Positions 43,911 through 56,947 are shown, numbered from the stretch's first letter. The stretch: 64,000 nt of DNA from Sphingomonas sp. CCH21-G11 (GCF_001555965.1 NZ_LSHX01000033.1:184745-248744), one strand, 5' to 3'. Notes: generated by a model from the sequence alone, not told the origin. Translations and numbers: made by a program.

Positions 43911-44363
43911 TCAGCCCAACGCCGCCTTCACCGCGGCACTCGCCTTGCTCATGTCGAGCGTGGTCGCGTGGCGGGCCTTCAGCTCGGCCATCACCCGGCC
44001 CATGTCCTTCATCGAGGTCGCGCCAAGTTCCGCCTTGATCGCCTCGATCGCCGCGGCGGTCTCCGCCTCGCTCATCTGCTGGGGCAGGAAGCGTTCGATC
44101 ACCGTCACTTCCGCCTGCTCGGCCGCCGCCAGCTCGGGTCTGCCGCCCTTTTCATACATCTCGATCGATTCGCGGCGCTGCTTGACCATCTTCTGCAGCA
44201 CCTCGACGACCAGCGCGTCGTCGTCCACGGGCGCGCTGCCGGTGCGCAGTTCGATGTCGCGATTCTTGATCGACGACAGGATGAGGCGCAGCGTCGCGGT
44301 CGTCTCCTTCTCGCCCGCTTTCATTGCGGTGACGAGCGCGGTCTTGAGGTCGTCTCGGATCAT
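43911..44363 (-). CDS. GatB/YqeY domain protein
   Basis: This 150-residue protein has the YqeY pattern: MIRDDLKTALVTAMKAGEK, TLRLILSSIKNRDIELR, LVVEVLQKMVKQRRESIEMYE, VIERFLPQQMSE and GATSMKDMGRVMAELKARH. The domain is related to the tail of GatB, the tRNA-dependent amidotransferase, and may bind tRNA; its own role is not settled. ATG 44363 matches family starts. It is divergent from carA, with about 125 bases between. Confidence 0.92.
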   Translation of the reverse strand: MIRDDLKTALVTAMKAGEKETTATLRLILSSIKNRDIELRTGSAPVDDDALVVEVLQKMVKQRRESIEMYEKGGRPELAAAEQAEVTVIERFLPQQMSEAETAAAIEAIKAELGATSMKDMGRVMAELKARHATTLDMSKASAAVKAALG

Positions 44364-44487
44364 TCGGCTTCTTTCGGAAAATGAATCTTCGCCAATCCTG
44401 TTAGCGCGGTTGACGCGCAAAGGGCAGGGGTCTAGCGGGCGAGCCTTAGCGACATTGCCGGACCCCGTACGAGGAGCGACCACCCCC

Positions 44488-45771
44488 ATGGCCGAAGCCA
44501 AGCCCCTGCCTGCGCCCGAAGGAGCGACGGGCGTGCTCGTCCTCGCCACTGGCGATGTGGTCTGGGGCCGGGGCTTCGGCGCGGAGGGATCGGCGGTGGG
44601 CGAGGTATGCTTCCATACCGCGATGACCGGTTATCAGGAGATCATGACCGATCCGAGCTTCGCGGGTCAGCTCATCACCTTCACCTTCCCGCATATCGGC
44701 AATGTGGGCGCAAACCCGGAAGACATCGAGGCCGACGACCCCCATGCGCTCGGCATGATCGTGCGCCAGGACGTGACCGACCCCAGCAATTTCCGCAGCG
44801 TCGAGCGGCTGGACGACTGGATGCGCAAGCATGACCGCATCGGCCTGTCCGGCGTCGATACCCGCGCGCTGACCCGGCGGATCCGTACGGGCGGCGCGCC
44901 CAATGGCGTGATCGCGCATTCGGCGAACGGCGACTTCGACATTCCCGCCCTGTTGGACCGCGCCCGCGCCTGGCCGGGGCTGGAAGGCATGGACCTCGCC
45001 AAGTCGGTGACGCGCGAAACGCACGGGACGTGGGACGGCGGGGTGTGGCGGCTGGGCTTTGGCTATGAGGGGGCGGCGGGTTTCTCGACTTCGCTCGAAA
45101 CCAACGGGGAAGCAGCCTTCTCCGCTCCTGAAGACCCACGTCCATCTCCACCGTTCGTTTCGAGCGAAGTCGAGAAACCTGTTTCGAGCCAAGTCGAGAA
45201 ACGCCCCCACGTCGTCGCCATCGATTACGGCGCCAAGCGCAACATCTACCGCAATCTGGTCCGCGCTGGTGCCAAGGTCAGCGTACTGCCGGCCGATGCG
45301 AGCTATGACCAGATCATGGCGCTGAAGCCCGACGGCGTATTCCTCTCCAACGGCCCCGGCGACCCCGCGGCGACGGGCGAATATGCGCTCGCGCCGATCA
45401 AGCGGCTGCTCGACGACAAGCTGCCGGTCTTCGGCATCTGCCTCGGCCACCAGCTCCTCGCCCTCGCGGCGGGCGCGCGCACGACCAAGATGTTCCAGGG
45501 CCATCGCGGCGCCAATCATCCGGTCAAGCGGCTGGACGACGGTGTGGTCGAGATCACGAGCATGAACCACGGCTTCGCGGTCGAGCGTGACAGCCTGCCC
45601 GCCAACGCCCGCGAGACCCATGTGTCACTGTTCGACGGCAGCAATTGCGGGCTCGAACTGACCGACCGCCCGGCGTTCAGCGTGCAATATCACCCGGAGG
45701 CGTCGCCGGGGCCGCAGGATAGCTTCTACCTGTTCGAGCGGTTCGTGGGGATGTTGGGGAACGCCGCGTGA
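44488..45771 (+). CDS. carA: Carbamoyl-phosphate synthase small subunit with a repeat-encoded insertion
   Basis: This subunit hydrolyses glutamine and channels ammonia to CarB for arginine and pyrimidine synthesis. The N-terminal domain runs to about residue 197; the class I glutaminase domain has GICLGHQ with nucleophile Cys318 and late YHPEASPGP. At 427 residues it is about 40 longer than usual: the extra segment, residues about 198-238, contains GFSTSLETNG and FVSSEVEKP, exactly what a family B repeat encodes, and sits between the two domains just before VVAIDYGAKRN. The catalytic residues downstream are intact. GAGGAG precedes the ATG, and the stop overlaps a small ORF. Confidence 0.96.
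   Translation: MAEAKPLPAPEGATGVLVLATGDVVWGRGFGAEGSAVGEVCFHTAMTGYQEIMTDPSFAGQLITFTFPHIGNVGANPEDIEADDPHALGMIVRQDVTDPSNFRSVERLDDWMRKHDRIGLSGVDTRALTRRIRTGGAPNGVIAHSANGDFDIPALLDRARAWPGLEGMDLAKSVTRETHGTWDGGVWRLGFGYEGAAGFSTSLETNGEAAFSAPEDPRPSPPFVSSEVEKPVSSQVEKRPHVVAIDYGAKRNIYRNLVRAGAKVSVLPADASYDQIMALKPDGVFLSNGPGDPAATGEYALAPIKRLLDDKLPVFGICLGHQLLALAAGARTTKMFQGHRGANHPVKRLDDGVVEITSMNHGFAVERDSLPANARETHVSLFDGSNCGLELTDRPAFSVQYHPEASPGPQDSFYLFERFVGMLGNAA
45080..45203. repeat. Palindromic repeat, family B, inside carA
   Basis: The left arm GTTTCTCGACTTCGCTCG begins at 45080 and the right arm CGTTTCGAGCGAAGTCGAG ends with AAAC at 45178. A further partial right arm, TGTTTCGAGCCAAGTCGAG, follows at 45180-45201. 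The arms match those at 43383-43482 almost base for base. The whole unit is a multiple of three in effect and contains no stop in the carA frame. Confidence 0.92.
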
Positions 45772-46051
45772 TCATTCTCCCTATCGCGTTCGCGTTACAA
45801 GCAGCTGCACAAGTAGCTGCGCTTGAAACGCAAAGCGTCGAGGTGACGCAAACCGAGCTCGATGCGATGACTGATTTCTGCAACGCCCCCCGCCATTGGC
45901 TGAGGCACTTAGGGGGCGAGGAAGTCGCATTTCAGCCTTCACCCGAAGCAGAGTTCGAAAAGGTGGACTGCGTCCTCAAGCGTCTGCGCGCAAGCATCAT
46001 TCCGACGAAACTCGGTTTTGTCGGTAACGAAGAGGTTCCGGAAGAAAAATA

Positions 46052-46052
<1 letters not shown>
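45768..46052 (+). CDS. Small protein of unknown function between carA and carB
   Basis: This 94-residue ORF starts with GTG overlapping the carA stop (GTGA) and ends TAATG, overlapping the carB start. It begins [19 protein letters not shown], which looks like a signal peptide, and has two cysteines in the remainder. Base use is less GC-rich than in carA and carB. I do not recognise a family. The tight overlaps favour a translated gene, or a spacer that keeps carB coupled to carA. Confidence 0.6.
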
Positions 46053-49387
<3,335 letters not shown>

Positions 49388-49470
49388 TCCCATCAAATCG
49401 GAGTTGATGTGCGGGCGGGCCTCTCCACCGGGTCCGCTTGATCGGGGCTTGTTCAGTGAGGGATACATAA

Positions 49471-49947
49471 ATGGCGACCGTCGAAAAGCTGCCGATGCTG
49501 GCCGAGGGCTATGAAAAGCTGAGCGCGGAGCTGAAGCGGCTGCGTGCCGAGCGTCCGTTGATCGTCGATGCGATCGAGGAAGCGCGCGCGCATGGCGACC
49601 TGTCGGAAAACGCCGAATATCACGCGGCCAAGGAGCGTCAGGGCCAGATCGAAGCGTCGATCTCGGATATCGAGGACAAGCTGAGCCGCGCGCAAGTGAT
49701 CGATCCGCGCGACCTGTCGGGTGACAAGATCGTGTTCGGCGCGACCGTGACGCTGATCGACGAGGACGAAAAGCCCGTCACCTATCAGATCGTTGGACAG
49801 GCCGAAGCGGATGCGACCGCGGGCAAGATCAGCTACAACTCGCCGCTTGGCCGCGCGCTGATCGGCCGTCGCGTCGATGACGAAGTCGAAGTCACCGTGC
49901 CGTCGGGCGATCGCTACTATCTCATTTCGAAGATCGAGTTCATCTGA
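49471..49947 (+). CDS. greA: Transcription elongation factor GreA
   Basis: This 158-residue protein has the N-terminal coiled coil with the catalytic acidic tip ([30 protein letters not shown], where the Asp-Leu-Ser-Glu-Asn-Ala-Glu tip is intact) and the FKBP-like C-terminal domain with [20 protein letters not shown]. GreA rescues backtracked RNA polymerase by stimulating transcript cleavage. It follows carB by 83 bases, a common alphaproteobacterial neighbourhood. Confidence 0.97.
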   Translation: MATVEKLPMLAEGYEKLSAELKRLRAERPLIVDAIEEARAHGDLSENAEYHAAKERQGQIEASISDIEDKLSRAQVIDPRDLSGDKIVFGATVTLIDEDEKPVTYQIVGQAEADATAGKISYNSPLGRALIGRRVDDEVEVTVPSGDRYYLISKIEFI

Positions 49948-49958
49948 TCCGAGAGCGC

Positions 49959-50585
49959 ATGGCCGTGATGACGTGGGTGATCGTCGCGGTCACCTGCGCG
50001 GTCAGCCTCGCGCTGACCTTCTCCGGCAACGAGAATCTTGCGATCGCGGCCGGCGGCGTCATCCCGGCGCGGGTGAGCGGCCTGATCGTCATGCCGCCTT
50101 ATCTGGCGGTGGTGCCGGCATGGCTGACCCCGCTCAGCGCGACGCTGGTCCATGGCGGTCCGGTGCATCTTGGCTTCAACATGCTGATGCTGGCCCAGAC
50201 CGGGCGGCTGGTCGAACGGCTACTGGGGCCGGCACGCGTCGCGCTCATCTACCTGCTGGGCGCCTATGCTGCGGCGGCGGCGCAATGGGCGCTCGATCCG
50301 GCATCGATGTCGCCGATGGTCGGCGCGAGCGGGGCGGTTTCCGCCGTCCTCGGCAGCTATGCGATGTTCTTCAGCCGCCGGAAGGCGCGGGCAATCGGGC
50401 CGATCCCCGGACGCGTCGTCGACATCGCCTGGATCGCCGGCGGCTGGATTGTTCTCAACATCGTCGTCGCGCTCGTCAGCACCGCGGCCGGCTTTCCGAT
50501 TGCGGGTGCCGCGCATATCGGCGGGTTCCTGCTCGGCATGATCCTGGCGTTTCCGCTCCTCCCGCGCCGGCACCGCCCAAGCTGA
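49959..50585 (+). CDS. Rhomboid family intramembrane serine protease
   Basis: This 208-residue protein has about six hydrophobic helices. The catalytic serine is Ser124 in MVGASGAVSAVLG and the histidine His186 in IAGAAHIGGFLLG; HLGFNM supplies the conserved asparagine region. It cleaves membrane helices of unknown substrates. It begins eleven bases after greA. Confidence 0.93.
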   Translation: MAVMTWVIVAVTCAVSLALTFSGNENLAIAAGGVIPARVSGLIVMPPYLAVVPAWLTPLSATLVHGGPVHLGFNMLMLAQTGRLVERLLGPARVALIYLLGAYAAAAAQWALDPASMSPMVGASGAVSAVLGSYAMFFSRRKARAIGPIPGRVVDIAWIAGGWIVLNIVVALVSTAAGFPIAGAAHIGGFLLGMILAFPLLPRRHRPS

Positions 50586-50606
50586 CCCGTTTTCGCGACC
50601 GGCGGA

Positions 50607-50834
50607 TCAGGCGGCGGGCGGACCCTGATCGGGCTCGAGCAGCCGGTGCAGGTGGACGACGACATATTTCATCTCGGCGTCGTCGACGGTGCGTTGCGCG
50701 GCGGCGCGCCACGCCTTCTCGGCGCTGGCATAGTCGGGATAGAAGCCGACCACCTCGATCGCCGAAAGGTCGGCGAAATCGAGCGTCATCGGATTGGTGA
50801 CCCGACCGCCGAAGACCAGATGCATCTTGCTCAA
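50607..50834 (-). CDS. DUF4170 family protein
   Basis: This 75-residue protein reads MSKMHLVFGGRVTNPMTLDF and then VVGFYPDYASAEKAWRAAAQ, MKYVVVHLHRLLEP, the pattern of DUF4170, small proteins of alphaproteobacteria with no known role. The TTG at 50834 has GGAG eight bases upstream; ATG 50825 is an alternative three residues shorter. The gene is convergent with the rhomboid gene. Confidence 0.85.
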   Translation of the reverse strand: MSKMHLVFGGRVTNPMTLDFADLSAIEVVGFYPDYASAEKAWRAAAQRTVDDAEMKYVVVHLHRLLEPDQGPPAA

Positions 50835-50967
50835 AACCGCTACTCCAACATGCCGGGTGGATTGCGGCGCGACCGGAATCGCGCCGCGTTTGCGTGAGGG
50901 AATAGCGGGATCGGCGCGCGGCTCAAGAGCGCGTCGCGCCGAAGCCGGGTCGCGAGCTGCGCTAAAA

Positions 50968-51420
50968 TCAGGGCTGGGAGGTGCCGCCCGCCTTCGCGGC
51001 TTCGCGACCGCTTTCCTTTGCGGCCGTCACGACCTGGCCGATCGCGTCCGACAGCTTATTGCGAATCGCATCCTTGGGAGCGAGTTCGTTGAGCTGCTCG
51101 CGTCCCGCATCGCGCGCCGCCGCCAGCGCGGCCGCGGTCGTTCCCGCGATTCGCTTGCCCACCGGGGCCAGCGCCTGGCGCTCGCGCTCGCTGCGCGGCA
51201 GCAGCGCGCCGACGAGTGCGCCGACCGCCAATCCACCGACCAGTACCGCCATCGGCGCATTCTCGACGCTTTCGCCAGCGCGTTGCGCGACATCGCCCGC
51301 CCGCGCGCGGCTTTGCGAATAGGCCCCGCCGGCACGTTCCTTGATCGTACCGACCGCCTCCTTGATCCGCTCGGTACGCGGGGTCCGGGTATCGCCGGTG
51401 GCGTTCACTTCCTCTGTCAT
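50968..51420 (-). CDS. Uncharacterised protein with one membrane helix (YqjD/YtxH-like)
   Basis: This 150-residue protein has a charged helical N-terminal part (IKEAVGTIKERAGGAYSQSR), a glycine-rich membrane helix NAPMAVLVGGLAVGALVGAL and a basic region after it, then a further amphipathic stretch. Such composition is typical of DUF883 and YtxH-type stress proteins. It is the last of four coupled minus-strand genes; its ATG overlaps the stop of the preceding gene. Confidence 0.7.
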   Translation of the reverse strand: MTEEVNATGDTRTPRTERIKEAVGTIKERAGGAYSQSRARAGDVAQRAGESVENAPMAVLVGGLAVGALVGALLPRSERERQALAPVGKRIAGTTAAALAAARDAGREQLNELAPKDAIRNKLSDAIGQVVTAAKESGREAAKAGGTSQP

Positions 51421-51767
51421 CGATCGGTTCCTTTCAGGATGTCGTCGTTGGATTTGGGTGGAAAGCGATCAACGCCGCCGTTGCGCCGTCGCTCCCACCA
51501 GTTGCGGGCCGCCGCGATCAGCGGTTGCCGCGCGATGAGCACCACCGTTGCGACAAACCCCGCAGCGGTCAGCCCCGGCTGGCGCTTCATTGCCGCCAGC
51601 CCGTGTTCCGCAGTCGCCTCCGCCCGTGTGCGCAGGCCGGCGACCGCGTCGTCCCGAAGGCGGGCAGGCGCCACCCGCCCCCTGAGTTCCGTGATCGTCG
51701 CATTCATCCGCTGGCGCGCCAGATCGGCGGCGAGCCGTGCGGCGCGGGGGTTCGTGGGGGCGGTCAT
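51417..51767 (-). CDS. DUF3618-like protein with one membrane segment
   Basis: This 116-residue protein starts MTAPTNPRAARLAADLARQR with an N-terminal helix and MNATITELRGRVAPARLRDD, similar to the coiled region of DUF3618, and a hydrophobic stretch GLTAAGFVATVVLIARQPLI. A role in membrane-ribosome or envelope stress, as for YqjK in E. coli, can only be guessed from order. Its ATG overlaps the stop of the gene before it, and its stop the start of the next. Confidence 0.7.
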   Translation of the reverse strand: MTAPTNPRAARLAADLARQRMNATITELRGRVAPARLRDDAVAGLRTRAEATAEHGLAAMKRQPGLTAAGFVATVVLIARQPLIAAARNWWERRRNGGVDRFPPKSNDDILKGTDR

Positions 51768-52111
51768 GTAATTTCCTTGGTAGGCAAAGTGACCCGCCGC
51801 GCGCGCTGGATGGCCGCACGACCCAGCAGCGCGACAATGACAAGCCCGACGACGAGTACGATCAGCGTCGCCCACGCCAGCCCAACCATCTGGGCGAGCA
51901 GCAGCAGCACCCCGACCAACGTGGCCGTCACCACCGCCATCAAAAGGAACAGGGCGGCCGCCGCCAGTCCTGCCGCAATCCCCGCGTGGGTTGCGCGCTC
52001 GGCGGCAAGCGCGCGGTAATAATCGCCTTCCGCGCGCGCATAGGCGCGTGCGTCGTGCAACAGTCTAGAGATCAGCGTTCCGATGCCTGCCGCATCGTCT
52101 GGTTCGTCCAC
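51764..52111 (-). CDS. Phage holin-X-like/YqjE membrane protein
   Basis: This protein of about 115 residues has TLISRLLHDARAYARAEGDY before two strongly hydrophobic helices (AAGLAAAALFLLMAVVTATL and a second near residues 75-95). This is the holin superfamily III/YqjE layout; the name does not mean it is from a phage. GTG 52111 is the best start I can see, after a GGGGGCAGGGA tract; an upstream extension to 52390 is antisense to the neighbouring gene and unlikely. Confidence 0.72.
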   Translation of the reverse strand: MDEPDDAAGIGTLISRLLHDARAYARAEGDYYRALAAERATHAGIAAGLAAAALFLLMAVVTATLVGVLLLLAQMVGLAWATLIVLVVGLVIVALLGRAAIQRARRVTLPTKEIT

Positions 52112-52139
52112 GGTCCCTGCCCCCTGTCGGCGATCTCGT

Positions 52140-52706
52140 TCAGGCGTCGCGGCGACCGTCCTCGCCGTCGAAGCCCGAGCGCAGGATGCGCGCGAGAACG
52201 AATCCGACCGCAGCGGCGGTGCCGATTGCGACCGCCGGGCTCTTGCGCACGAACTCGCGCACATCGTCGACGATCTCGTCGACCTCCTTGCCGCGCAGAT
52301 TTTCGGCGAAGCCGGACACCGCACCGGCGGCGGAGCGGGCATACCGCCCATATTGTTCGCCGACGCGTTCATCGACGGTGCCGGCCGCATCGTCGATCAT
52401 CCGCGCCAGTTCATCGAGCACGCCGGTCGCGCGTTCCTTGCCCTGCGCGGCAAACCCCCGGGCCTGCTCGGTCGCCTTGCCGGTGAGTTTCTCCGCCTGC
52501 TCGCGCACGGCCTCGCGCGCCTTGCTGGTGCGGGTGCCGTCGCTCGTGCCCGCGTCGGCCATCGCCATGTCGCCACCGGCGGTATCCGCGGCCAGCGGGT
52601 CGATGGTCGGCTCGGCCGGGTGCGTCGCCAGCGCGGCATCATCGAAGGCCGGCGTGACGGGCAGGGGGACGGCGGGGGTTTCCTCGGGGGCGTTCTGATT
52701 GGCCAT
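52140..52706 (-). CDS. DUF883/YqjD-like membrane-anchored protein
   Basis: This 188-residue protein has a low-complexity Ala/Pro/Thr start, a helical middle (KAREAVREQAEKLTGKATEQ, VDEIVDDVREFVRKSPA) and a C-terminal membrane helix AVAIGTAAAVGFVLARILRSG, the DUF883 signature. In E. coli YqjD binds ribosomes and the inner membrane in stationary phase. It leads the four-gene cluster; GAGGGA precedes ATG 52706. Confidence 0.8.
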   Translation of the reverse strand: MANQNAPEETPAVPLPVTPAFDDAALATHPAEPTIDPLAADTAGGDMAMADAGTSDGTRTSKAREAVREQAEKLTGKATEQARGFAAQGKERATGVLDELARMIDDAAGTVDERVGEQYGRYARSAAGAVSGFAENLRGKEVDEIVDDVREFVRKSPAVAIGTAAAVGFVLARILRSGFDGEDGRRDA

Positions 52707-52861
52707 GACTTGGGTTTCCCTCAAAAGAATAAGTTCGCGCTCGTTTCAGACAACATCGTCCGAAGGCGGGGGTTCCGTCCGGCACGGCGGCAATTGCTCC
52801 GCTCCGCGACAGCCGATAGAGGCAGCGCCGGGTGGCCCGTCCGTCCACGGCCAATACCTAG

Positions 52862-54151
<1,290 letters not shown>

Positions 54152-54185
54152 CGGGCTGACGCTGAGCCGCCACCGTCTCGGCAAA

Positions 54186-54241
54186 CCCGCGCGAATCCCT
54201 CGAAGTTGCGGAAGTTGCGGGCTGTGCAGGATTCGCGCGGG
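54186..54241 (+). terminator. Long inverted repeat after eno
   Basis: CCCGCGCGAATCC at 54186-54198 and GGATTCGCGCGGG at 54229-54241 are perfect reverse complements. The 30-base loop holds the direct repeat GAAGTTGCG GAAGTTGCG. It lies 35 bases after eno and could end transcription, though there is no T-run. From here to the DUF1203 stop (54358) I see no gene. Confidence 0.5.
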
Positions 54242-54357
54242 AGGGCGCGGCGCGGCGATGATGCAGGAGTGACGGGAAAAGGGGCGAATTACGCCATGCG
54301 GGGAGGATGGCATGGGGGTGCAGTGTAGGACAGGGGGGGGCAAAGGCCCTCCCGACC

Positions 54358-54849
54358 TCAATTCGCGCGGGTGACCCGGGCGGCGAAGCATCCCCGCTTG
54401 GCGAAATGGATATGCAGATAGGCGGCACGGGGATCCGCGAACTGGCGCTCGATCAGATCGACCGCGCGGGTGCCGTCGATGACGTCGGCGTCGACCATCA
54501 TCCCGGTCGTGTCGAACGCGCGGATCGACAGCAGCCGCGCGGCGATCACCGGGGGGATGGTATCCACGAACTGTGCCGCCGCTCGCGAGCCGCTGGCGAC
54601 ATAGATGGCGTGGGCCGAGCGATAGGGTGACAATGCCGGCTGGTGCTCGAAATTGAGCAGCAGCAGCCGATCGCCCCTTGCCGCGCCGGCGAGGGATATG
54701 CGGCAGGGATAATCGTCATTGTCGGCGTAAACCGTCACAATGCCGTTGCGTGCAAGCGCCGCGTCGCTCTTGGCGAAGAGTGGCGCAAACTGCGCCGGGG
54801 CGAGTCTTCGATCCGAAACGACATCTGTGTCTCCTCTCGGACATGTCAT
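54358..54849 (-). CDS. DUF1203 family protein
   Basis: This 163-residue protein has LAPAQFAPLFAKSDAALARN, YPCRISLAGAARGDRLLLLN, FEHQPALSPYRSAHAIYV and YLHIHFAKRGCFAARV, the conserved blocks of DUF1203. No function is established for the family. ATG 54849 is the best start; it is convergent with eno and divergent from the transporter gene. Confidence 0.85.
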   Translation of the reverse strand: MTCPRGDTDVVSDRRLAPAQFAPLFAKSDAALARNGIVTVYADNDDYPCRISLAGAARGDRLLLLNFEHQPALSPYRSAHAIYVASGSRAAAQFVDTIPPVIAARLLSIRAFDTTGMMVDADVIDGTRAVDLIERQFADPRAAYLHIHFAKRGCFAARVTRAN

Positions 54850-54985
54850 TGGCATGGGGCGGGTGGCGGCGCGTCCCGCTTGTTGCGGCCAATGCACCGC
54901 GCGCCTGCTTCGGGCGCAAGGAACGGGATGTCATTGCGGGCAATGCTGCCAGCAAGAGCGCGTCACATCGTCCAACGGGGGAAGT

Positions 54986-55948
54986 ATGCGCAGCACTGAA
55001 AAGGGGATGGCGTCCTCGCTCGGGATCGCCAGCCTGATCGGCTTCGTCGCGTCACAAGCGGTTCGCGATGTTTATCTCGGCCATCTTTTCGGTCAGCTTG
55101 GCTTATTCGAAGTAGCCGCGCTCGCTTTCGGGACCGCCGCACTGGTGTTCGGGGCGGCGTTGCTGGTGTTCAGCCCGGATCAGCTTCGGTTGCTGATCCG
55201 TGGCTGGCGAACCGTGTTGCTCCTCAACCTGACGACGGCGATGGCCTGGCTGAGCTATTTCCAGGCACTGCGTCTGGTGGAACCGGCCGCAGTGAACCTG
55301 GCGTTCAGCGGAATTGCGCCGGTCGCCGTCATGGCGCTGGGTGCGCTCGGCCTGACCAGCCAAGGCGAGCGACGGCCGGGTAACGCCGAGCGGGCTATGC
55401 ATTGGGGCCTGGCCTGCTGTGTATTGGCGCTTGCCTTGACCATCGGGGCGATCGGTGTGTCGCTCGCCGCGATGGCCGGGACTGCCATCGCCGCTGAAAC
55501 CATTTACGCCAAGCGCTTCAATCATCTTGGCGTGTCGCCGCTCGCCGTCGTGGGCTCCCGCTTTTTGTTGGTCGCGGTGATCGCCGGATCGGTTGCCGCG
55601 ACGCTCCCCCAGCCGTTCAACGGCATGTCCGCAATCGAGATGGGGGGACAGGCGGTTATCTTTCTCGCGATCCTCATCGGCCCGATCTATCTGGCACAGG
55701 CCGGAGTGGCGCTGACGTCGCCCCTTGTGGCCGGCGCGATCTGCGCGCTCGGCCCGGTCGCCACGCTGGTGCTGCAGACGGCGTCCGGGGCGGCGGAATT
55801 GTCCGCGACGATGCTGGCAATCACGGCGATTTACGCAATCCTGGCGGTCATTGGCTCGGTACTCGCGTCACGAGGCGCCGGTCGAGGCGGCGCTGCGTCG
55901 GCCGCTCGGACCGCGAGCGAGGCGCCGGGGTCAATGGCCGTAGAGTGA
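54986..55948 (+). CDS. DMT-family transporter (EamA domain)
   Basis: This 320-residue protein has about ten hydrophobic helices in two halves, with LNLTTAMAWLSYFQALRLVEPAAVNLAFSG near the end of the first and SPLVAGAICALGPVATLVLQ near the end of the second, the conserved pattern of EamA permeases. They move amino acids, metabolites or drugs; the substrate is unknown. ATG 54986 follows GGGGAAG. Part of the coding sequence (about 55080-55520) is less GC-rich than its neighbours. Confidence 0.82.
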   Translation: MRSTEKGMASSLGIASLIGFVASQAVRDVYLGHLFGQLGLFEVAALAFGTAALVFGAALLVFSPDQLRLLIRGWRTVLLLNLTTAMAWLSYFQALRLVEPAAVNLAFSGIAPVAVMALGALGLTSQGERRPGNAERAMHWGLACCVLALALTIGAIGVSLAAMAGTAIAAETIYAKRFNHLGVSPLAVVGSRFLLVAVIAGSVAATLPQPFNGMSAIEMGGQAVIFLAILIGPIYLAQAGVALTSPLVAGAICALGPVATLVLQTASGAAELSATMLAITAIYAILAVIGSVLASRGAGRGGAASAARTASEAPGSMAVE

Positions 55949-55949
55949 A

Positions 55950-55967
55950 GGGGGCGCAGGCCCCCCA
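55950..55967 (+). terminator. Short hairpin after the DMT transporter
   Basis: GGGGGC and its complement GCCCCC flank a few bases immediately after the stop codon. It could end the transporter transcript. No T-run follows. Confidence 0.35.
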
Positions 55968-56071
55968 GACCAACCACCCGCCAGTCTGTTCTCGGCTTTG
56001 CAGACTTCCGGGCCGCCAAGAACTTCGGCAAAGTCGCTCAGCGGTGCGGCCTGGGCTGAGCGGCTGAGCGG

Positions 56072-56947
56072 CTAAAGCTCCCGTCGGACCTGGGCGTAGG
56101 CGAAGAGCGCGAACAGGCCGGTCCCGCCGATGATGTTGCCGGCAAGGGCGGGCAGGATGAAGTCGCGGACCGCCCAGACGAAGGTCGCCTCGCCCGACCA
56201 GGCGAGCAGGAACGCCTCCGCCGCGCCGGCGACGACGTGGCTGAACCCGCCAAGTGCGATCACATAGGTGATGACGAGCACGAGCGCGAAATGGTCGCTC
56301 TTGGTGCTCGCCAGCAGCCAGGCGATCGATGCGATCAGAAAGCCCGCGGGTATCCCCTGCAGCAGCACGTCGCCCGGCGACTTGCCCAGCAGGCTCATCG
56401 AAATCTCGACCATCGCCTGTTGCAGCGGCGGGGCGGCCAGCCCGCCGGCCGCTGCCACCCCGGCGACGGCGAAGGCCCCGATCATGTTGGCCCCGAACAC
56501 GATCGCCCACAGTCGCCCGAGCCGCGCGAGGTTGGACCGCGTGGGGCGACGCGCGACCGACAGGACGGGAACGACCGTCTGTTCGGTGAACAGCTGCATA
56601 CGCCCCAGGATCACGATCAGGAAGCCGACCGAATAGCCAAGATCCGCGATCGCCTCGCGCCCGACCATTTCGGGCAGCTTCTCATGCAGCGCGCCCTCCG
56701 CGATCACCGATGCGAAAATCGCGACGCCTGCCGCCAGGCCCGACCAGAACAGCGATCCGGACGGCCGTCGCATCTCCTCGTCGCCCGCCTGGCTGATCGA
56801 CGCGAACAGGGCAGGGGAACGCAGCGGGGCCTGATCGTCGATCTTTTCCTGCTCTGCTTCCGACAGGCCGGAGTCGTCCTTCGCCGCGTCGCCCGCGACC
56901 AACGCGTTTCGGGCGACGGGTGATTTGCCGGTTTTCTGCTCGTCCAC
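56072..56947 (-). CDS. Formate/nitrite transporter family channel
   Basis: This 291-residue protein has a hydrophilic N-terminal part of about 70 residues and then six hydrophobic helices with GYSVGFLIVILGRMQLFTEQT, LLQGIPAGFLIASIAWLLAS and GGFSHVVAGAAEAFL, matching the FocA/NirC fold. The family carries formate, nitrite or related anions. GTG 56947 with GGGGGA five bases upstream is my choice; ATG 57016 and a longer start would extend the hydrophilic tail. Confidence 0.82.
   Translation of the reverse strand: MDEQKTGKSPVARNALVAGDAAKDDSGLSEAEQEKIDDQAPLRSPALFASISQAGDEEMRRPSGSLFWSGLAAGVAIFASVIAEGALHEKLPEMVGREAIADLGYSVGFLIVILGRMQLFTEQTVVPVLSVARRPTRSNLARLGRLWAIVFGANMIGAFAVAGVAAAGGLAAPPLQQAMVEISMSLLGKSPGDVLLQGIPAGFLIASIAWLLASTKSDHFALVLVITYVIALGGFSHVVAGAAEAFLLAWSGEATFVWAVRDFILPALAGNIIGGTGLFALFAYAQVRREL

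Noticed and set aside
43420..44487. A carA start more than 1 kb upstream, giving 783 residues
   Set aside because: This frame runs through the repeat, the antisense of yqeY and the intergenic region; MAEAKPLPAPEG at 44488 has GAGGAG upstream and matches normal CarA.
43383..45203. CRISPR or tandem array made of the repeats near dnaG and carA
   Set aside because: Only two complete units and one half unit are present, unevenly spaced and lying inside genes, with no spacer regularity and no cas genes.
51764..52111. Phage remnant because of the holin-like gene
   Set aside because: Holin-X/YqjE-type membrane proteins are ordinary chromosomal genes, and no phage structural, lysis or integrase genes are near.
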